A DNA stretch of 64,000 bases. Origin: Cavia porcellus (taxonomy: Eukaryota; Chordata; Mammalia; Rodentia; Caviidae). Positions 58,940-64,000 of the stretch are shown here, piece by piece. The notes under the pieces are model-generated. The model did not search any database, was not told where the DNA came from, and saw nothing but the letters and a program-made list of their open reading frames with translations. A program made the translations under genes and the position numbers. Numbering within the stretch: position 1 is the first letter of the stretch; each line of letters begins with the position of its first letter. The stretch covers positions 18,443,501 through 18,507,500 of the forward strand of contig NW_026947492.1 in the NCBI RefSeq assembly GCF_034190915.1, read 5' to 3'.

Positions 58940-60574
58940 CTATTCATCTTGTTGGTTGGTCTGTGATGGATCTCCAGTAGGGCAGGTCTGATCTTCAGTC
59001 GAGGGCTTTGTTGCCCGTGTCAGTCTCTCCGGTATCCACAGTGGTTCTCGTCCCGGTTCCTGTGGGAAAACACAAACCGCGCCTCGGTTCCAGCTGACCA
59101 CTGGATCCGGGCCCATCCATTGTCCTGTCAGGACATCTTTCCACTTCACCCACCCTTTATGGTTGGGGGAAGGGTTGCAGTGCTCCACAGCTGGGGAGCG
59201 ATTATCATTATTTAAATTTAAAAAATTGTGTGTGAATAGTGCCATGGATAATCGTGCCTTTGGGGCCAGGCCTTGGCCTACTCCCCCTTTTTGTTTTTGT
59301 AAAATTTCTTTGAGGCTTCTATGAGCCCTCTCAATGATTCCTTGACCTTGGGGATTGTATGGGATACCATGTTTTAATTGAACCTCCATCATTTTGCAGA
59401 ACTCATTGAAGGCTTTGCCTATATAGGCTGGTCCATTATCAGTTTTTAATATTTTTGGTTTGCCCCATGCGGCCCAAGCTGCCAGGCAATGATTGATCAC
59501 ATTAGACACTTTTTCACCTGTTTCTGCTGTTGCGAATATGACGTGAGAACAGGTGTCTGTGGAAACATGAACATATTTAAGAGTCCCAAACTCCTGTATA
59601 TGTGTGATGTCCATCTGCCAAACATCACCAGGGATCAAACCTCGAGGGTTTACTCCCATCGGTATGGCAGGTTTGTATGTGGCACAGGAGTCACATAGTC
59701 GCACGATATCTCGTGCATCTGCTCTAGAAACATGGAAATGGTTTGCTAGTGTCCTGGCATTAACATGAAATTTATCATGGAAGGCACGGGCTCGCTCGAT
59801 TGGTGTTAGTAAGGTAAAAATCCATAACGGGCAAGTGGCAGTGTCAGCAGCCGCATTCCCCTGTGCCATAGGCCCTGGCAGGGATGTATGTGCTCTTATG
59901 TGGGTGGTGAAGACCTTATGGTGTCTGTTCTGAAGCAATGTCTGGATAGACAGGAACAGTCCAGCCACTGTGGAAGTGGATCTAATTAAACTGGCAGTCT
60001 CAAGCACTTGCATAGCATTGACCACATACCTAGAATCGGAGACAATGTTAATGGCTTCTGAGAACCGTTCAAGAATCATTTTAACGATCTGCAGTTCTAC
60101 CACCTGAGGCTGATCTGGTTTAAAATGTTGGACAGCTCTATCATGCGCTTCAAGGGCCAATGAAGCGACTGCCTCCGGGTAATGCTCTATGACTTTTGCA
60201 GGTGAGACCTTAGGGTGTATCCACAGTAGTGGTCCTTTCTGCCAAATCACCGCTGTAGGCTGTAGACTAGTCTGTAGCAAACAGACATCAAAGGGTCGCC
60301 CTGGTTCAATTCTGTGTAAGGTAGCCCCACCTAAGGCTTCCTCCACTCTCTGTAAGGCAGCTCTTGCCTCAGGAGTGAGCCTCCTGTGGGAGGCTATATC
60401 TGGGTCTCCCTTCAGAAGGTCGAACAGGGGTTTGAGATCTGAATTTGGTATATGTAAATATGGCCTAATCCAATTAATGTCTCCCAATAGCTTTTGCATG
60501 TCATTTAGGGTCCTAACGCCATCCGTCCTAATGGTGATCTTCTGTATAAGTCTGGAGGCGACACTGAGGTCCAC
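58940..60574 (-). pseudogene. Provirus pol remnant: RT thumb, partial RNase H, integrase
   Basis: An open frame of 544 codons; its first Met is not a real start. Residues 1-55 are RT thumb (TLNDMQKLLGDINW). Then comes connection (to about 150) and a truncated RNase H: Glu160, Asp180 and Asp244 remain, but the segment with the first catalytic Asp is missing. Integrase runs from about 255: zinc ligands His266, His270, Cys294, Cys297; catalytic Asp322, Asp379, Glu415 with exactly 35 residues between the last two; and a C-terminal domain (GPDPVVSWNRGAVCVF). The polymerase catalytic core and protease are deleted. It is out of frame with gag. Confidence 0.92.
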
Positions 60575-62181
60575 ACCTGCTGACCCAGGGGTGGCCCTTG
60601 TTGAAGGCTGCCACCCTGAGCTGTCCTGTCTCTGGGGCGGGGGCCTGCCTGTGAAGGGGGCCCCCTCTGGCCGTTTTTTGGCTCTCTAGCATCTTGTCCA
60701 CAAATACGGTTGCCCTGAGCATCAAAGACCGACCTACACTCCTCAGCTTTGTGTGATCCCTTCTTGCATCGCCCACAAACATATGGTTCTTCATTCCTAG
60801 GACGAGGCCTAGCATCTGCATTGTTTGGGCAATGACGTTTAATGTGTCCTGGCTCCCCGCAGGCAAAACACCCTTTAGCCTTACATTCCCCTTCTAACCC
60901 TCGAGGTCCCCTCTGCTGTACAGCCGCGGCCAGGAGAGCAGCCACTCCCGAGTTGGAGAGTGGCCCCCCTATCTCTCTGCATATCCTAATCCAGGCGTTG
61001 AGGTCCTTGTTCTTATGAGGAGCTATCGCTGCCTTGCACTCCTTTGTACATTGCTCAAAAATCAGCTGTCTTACCAGCGGTTGAGCCACTCCCGGATCAG
61101 GAAATATCTTATCGGCAGCATCTTGCATTCGGGCCACAAAGTCAACAAATGGCTCTGTGGTACCCTGAATTATTTTTGAAAGACACAAGGAGGCAGTTCC
61201 GGCACCACTTACCTGTTTCCAGGCGCGGAGCCCTATGGCATTGATTTGTTCATAGACAGCGCCGGGGAACTGGGTCTGGTCATCAGCGTGCCGACCTTCT
61301 CCCATAAGCATTTCTTTGTTCCACCCCCGGTTTCCCCGATTGGCGTTTTTCTCAGCCTGCTCGGCAGAGAACTCTGCATACCAGGCTCGCCAATCCAGGT
61401 AACTGCCCGAGGGCAGACACGCCTTTGCCAGCTGAATCCAGTCCGCGGGGGTGAGGGGCCCAGAAGACAGATTCTCCAGCATGGCAATGGTGTAAGGCGC
61501 AGTCGGCCCAAAGGTTGTAACTGCATTTTTAAGTTCTCTAATCTGCTTTATCTCAAAAGGCTCCCATACATTGCGTCCCTGGCCCATAGCTACTTGTACA
61601 GGAAATATCCCGTAGGGGCCACTATCTATCCCAGGTGGATGTACCTCATGAGACAAGCGTCCCCCCTGCCAAAGCCGCCTGTAAAAATACCGACCCGCCG
61701 GCGGCGGAGCATAAGACGGCGGCCGTGATTGGGCGGAAAATGGGGGCCCGTGCATCACTTCCTGTTCTGGCGAAAGGGGAGGGAGCTCCCAGGCGGCCGC
61801 CTCGTGGCGAGGGACCGCCTCCCTCTCGCGCCGGGGCGCACTCAGGAGCTCTCTACTCCTCCGCAGACCAGGTTGAGCAGAGCGCAATTCGCGGCGTGAC
61901 GCTGGAAAAGAACCCTGCGACTCCTTATTGAGCGATTTAGGCTCCTGACAGCTGGTCTCTTTGGCCTCCTTGCCATTCAACTTTCCCTCGTCCTCGGAGT
62001 CAGACGACTCCGAGGCTAGAGCCCCGTCCTCCTCCTTAGCATCCTTGTTCCCCTTAACGGACCCCTCTCGGGAGCTCCCTGACTGGGCCTGCTCAGATAC
62101 CCTGCGTACTTTTGTAAGCTCTTGAGAGCTTTCTCCACAACCACCCTCGCTCTTAGTGTTGCTACCTAACATGTTTCCCAT
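60505..62181 (-). CDS. gag: Provirus gag polyprotein, open (558 codons, aberrant tail)
   Basis: Structural precursor that would form intracellular or budding particles. It starts MGN, a possible myristoylation site. Residues 15-130 are charged and low complexity rather than a clear helical matrix domain. PPSY at 154-157 is a PPxY-type late motif. Capsid spans about 190-410, with the major homology region at 339-358 (QGTTEPF). Nucleocapsid has two CCHC knuckles at 438-451 and 469-482. The last about 20 residues come from out-of-frame pol sequence after the deletion junction. The ATG follows a candidate splice donor by about 14 bp. No internal stop, in keeping with recent insertion. Confidence 0.92.
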   Translation of the reverse strand: MGNMLGSNTKSEGGCGESSQELTKVRRVSEQAQSGSSREGSVKGNKDAKEEDGALASESSDSEDEGKLNGKEAKETSCQEPKSLNKESQGSFPASRRELRSAQPGLRRSRELLSAPRREREAVPRHEAAAWELPPLSPEQEVMHGPPFSAQSRPPSYAPPPAGRYFYRRLWQGGRLSHEVHPPGIDSGPYGIFPVQVAMGQGRNVWEPFEIKQIRELKNAVTTFGPTAPYTIAMLENLSSGPLTPADWIQLAKACLPSGSYLDWRAWYAEFSAEQAEKNANRGNRGWNKEMLMGEGRHADDQTQFPGAVYEQINAIGLRAWKQVSGAGTASLCLSKIIQGTTEPFVDFVARMQDAADKIFPDPGVAQPLVRQLIFEQCTKECKAAIAPHKNKDLNAWIRICREIGGPLSNSGVAALLAAAVQQRGPRGLEGECKAKGCFACGEPGHIKRHCPNNADARPRPRNEEPYVCGRCKKGSHKAEECRSVFDAQGNRICGQDAREPKNGQRGPPSQAGPRPRDRTAQGGSLQQGPPLGQQVWTSVSPPDLYRRSPLGRMALGP

Positions 62182-62194
62182 CTTTTAATATGTT

Positions 62195-62201
62195 ACTCAC
62201 C
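62195..62201 (-). promoter_or_regulatory. Candidate major splice donor of the provirus
   Basis: GGTGAGT on the minus strand, in the leader just before the gag ATG. It matches the consensus donor. With env gone, its product is unknown. Confidence 0.55.
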
Positions 62202-62360
62202 GCGTGAGGCCCAAGGAATCCGCCACTTACGCGTGAGCCTGAGGGGAGTCTAAAAGCCCTGTAGGTGCGCGCCACCCAGAGCCCAGGCTTATCCCCAACT
62301 CACCTGTCTCGCAGCTCTGTACTGGAGCGTTGTCCACTTCCACGTCTCGGGGGTGATCAG

Positions 62361-62378
62361 TCCCCGGGCGGGCCTCCA
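62361..62378 (-). promoter_or_regulatory. Candidate primer-binding site
   Basis: Two bases after the 5' LTR, the minus strand reads TGGAGGCCCGCCCGGGGA. The first nine bases fit a tRNA-Gln-type site and the rest is closer to tRNA-Pro. Neither fits fully, and it is not the tRNA-Phe site usual in mouse IAPs. Confidence 0.6.
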
Positions 62379-62380
62379 AA

Positions 62381-62863
62381 TGTCGATGTCCGCTCCCGGC
62401 CGGCAGGAAGGACACACGACAAAGTCTGGTAGTGGACAACCTTTTCTTTTTATTTTCCTTCTCCGTACAGCCTGCCCTGGGTTCTCCCAGCTGAAGCCTC
62501 CTCTGGTCCGCTCCCCGCGGCTCCTTTTGTGCTTCAGTCTGCCCCAAAGCCTCTACCGGTCCGCTCTCCGCGGCTCCTTTTGGGCTTCTACTTCCGGGCT
62601 TCTATCTGGCTTCTACTTCCGCCCAGGGGTGGCACCGGTATATATACGGGTACAGTGTCCAATCATGTTAAAGTAAGCAAGGCAAGCTGATTGGCTAACA
62701 TCATCAGTTGCCAGGCAGACTATATTGTTGAGCGGGTTGTTTACGCGGTAAGCAGGAAACTAACATATTCGATGGGAGGGGTAACCTACCTCAGGCTTTG
62801 CTCTTTACCACAGGCCGCACGTCCGCCGCGCAAGGCGAGCTATCACAGACGCGGCTCCCAACA
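62381..62863 (-). promoter_or_regulatory. 5' LTR with promoter
   Basis: 483 bp. In minus-strand order it has a CCAAT box (62690-62694), a TATATATA box (62639-62646), and a polyadenylation signal AATAAA (62449-62454). Transcription would run leftwards through gag, antisense to L1-E. Confidence 0.9.
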
Positions 62864-62869
62864 GATATA
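62864..62869. repeat. Provirus target duplication, right
   Basis: GATATA, identical to 57957-57962. The L1 reading frame resumes directly after it. Confidence 0.95.
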
Positions 62870-64000
62870 TACAGAGTATTCCACCCAACAACAACAGAAT
62901 ACACATTCTTCTCAGCAGTACATGGGTCATTCTCTAAAATAGACCATATATTAATTCACAGAACATATTTAAATAAATGCAAAAGGGTTGAAATTATCCC
63001 TTGCATGCTATCAGACCATAGCGCGATGAAATTAGTAATCAACGATAAAAGATGTTGCAAAAATCCCACAAACACATGGAAACTGAATAACACACTCTTG
63101 AGTAATCAGTGGGTCACAGAGGAAATTAAAAAAGAAATTAGCAATACCTACAAACAAATGAAAATACAGATACAACTTACTGGAATCTATGGGATGCAAA
63201 GAAAGCCGTCCTTAGAGGAAAATTTATTGCACTGAGCTCCCACATCAGGAAAACAGAATGAATACAAATAAATAACATAATGCTACACCTCAAACAGCTA
63301 GAAAAAGAAGAGCAATTCAAACCCAAAGCCAAAAGAAGAGAGGAAATTATAAAAGTCAGAGCAGAAATCAATGCAATAGAGACTAAGAAAACAATCCAAA
63401 GAATCAACGAATCAAAAAGTTGGTTCTTTGAAAGAATAAATAAAATCGATAAGCCTCTAGCCAACCTTATTAAAAGAAGGGAAGAAAGAGCTCAAATCCA
63501 TGCAATAAGAAATGAAAAAGGTGAAGTCACTACAGACTCAATAGAAATACAGAAGATCATCACCTATTTCAAAAACCTCTAGTCTCAAAGGTTAGATAAC
63601 ACAGAAGAAACAGACAGATTCTTAGAAACATATGAAGTACCAAAGCTTGATCAAGAGGATGTAAAACTGCTGAATAACCCAATCTCTATCAATGAAATTG
63701 AACATGTAATTAATTCCTTACCTACAAAGAAGAGCCCAGGCCCAGACGGATTTACTGCAGAATTCTACAAGAAATACAAACAAGACCTAATACCAACACT
63801 CCTTAAACTCTTCAATGAAATTTAAAGGGAAGCAATTCTTCCCAAGTCATTCCTGGAAGCAAATATTACTCTAGTACCAAAACCCGGGAAAGACCCAACC
63901 GAAAAAGAGAACTACAGACCAATCTCCCTAATGAACACAGATGCAAAAATCCTCAATAAAATATTGGCAAATAGGATGCAGCAAATCATCAAGAAGATTA
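62870..64000 (+). pseudogene. L1-E ORF2, continuation into RT
   Basis: The endonuclease end reads KIDHILIH and SDHSAMK, keeping the catalytic Asp and His. A frameshift occurs at about 63155. The pre-RT segment is open at 63280-63582. RT fingers ([18 protein letters not shown] at about 63727; [18 protein letters not shown] at about 63880) run to the window end, with an in-frame TAA at about 63822. Confidence 0.85.

Larger units (their letters stand above)
57963..62863 (-). mobile_element. IAP-like class II endogenous retrovirus, deleted and recent
   Basis: In the minus-strand sense: 5' LTR (62863-62381), primer site, splice donor, gag, a fused pol remnant, polypurine tract, 3' LTR (58445-57963). 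Total is 4.9 kb against roughly 7-8 kb for complete relatives. Missing are protease, RT fingers/palm, part of the connection/RNase H, and env. The LTR start TGTTGGGAGCCGC and the 6-bp duplication point to IAP/ERVK. Identical LTRs imply recent arrival. Confidence 0.95.
55398..64000 (+). mobile_element. L1-E, split by a provirus, runs off the window
   Basis: A GC-rich 5' UTR with about 105-bp monomers (55398-56330), ORF1 (56333-57382), ORF2 endonuclease (57423-57956), then the provirus (57963-62863), then ORF2 again from 62870 to the window end, in the RT fingers. L1-E is better preserved than L1-A, C and D but has stops in both ORFs. Confidence 0.85.

Noticed and set aside
60189..61931. Plus-strand open frames of 98-166 codons opposite gag and pol
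   Set aside because: Shadows of the retroviral coding strand, with no independent domain.

Overview
The window is mammalian nuclear DNA from a rodent. The evidence is B1-type (7SL-derived) SINEs, many tRNA-Ala-like SINEs of ID architecture, long AT-rich L1 lineages, an IAP-like class II endogenous retrovirus and two single-exon olfactory receptor (OR) genes. The SINE variant (an extended D-arm, GGCATAAGCGCC) differs from the usual mouse/rat ID element, so a non-murine rodent is likely. I cannot name the species; a castorimorph such as a kangaroo rat is only a guess.

Host genes: two intact OR coding exons, both on the minus strand, at 23996-24928 and 50514-51446. They encode 310-residue receptors that are about 76% identical by hand count. 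Each has a good splice acceptor about 20 bp before its ATG. They lie in two diverged tandem duplicons (about 8.9-26.65 kb and 36.86-53.39 kb). These share matching non-repeat sequence, two ancient MIR/L1M relics and a B1, and have since been reshaped by separate transposon insertions.

Mobile DNA fills most of the rest. 0-8.9 kb: old L1 pieces, a solo LTR and SINEs. 13.81-17.38 kb: a complete antisense element with L1 5' UTR, ORF1 and 3' UTR but no ORF2, flanked by a 14-bp target duplication (HAL1-like). 21.3-23.9 kb: old antisense L1 holding an LTR-derived retroposed transcript. 30.5-36.85 kb: a near-complete L1 interrupted by a solo LTR and a SINE. 45-48.9 kb: an L1 with an internal deletion. 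53.39-64 kb: a nest in which an L1 with 61-bp promoter repeats abuts or is interrupted by a younger L1 with about 105-bp promoter repeats, whose ORF2 is split by a minus-strand provirus at 57963-62863.

The provirus has 483-bp LTRs that read as identical, a 6-bp target duplication (GATATA), a polypurine tract, an open gag and an open RT-thumb/RNase H/integrase segment. Protease, the RT catalytic core and env are missing. It is therefore a recent but defective insertion that would need proteins supplied by relatives.

The two ORs are the only host genes I can support. Stretches called unassigned were read on both strands and gave nothing I recognise. Repeat edges without a stated target duplication are approximate, because no alignment could be run.
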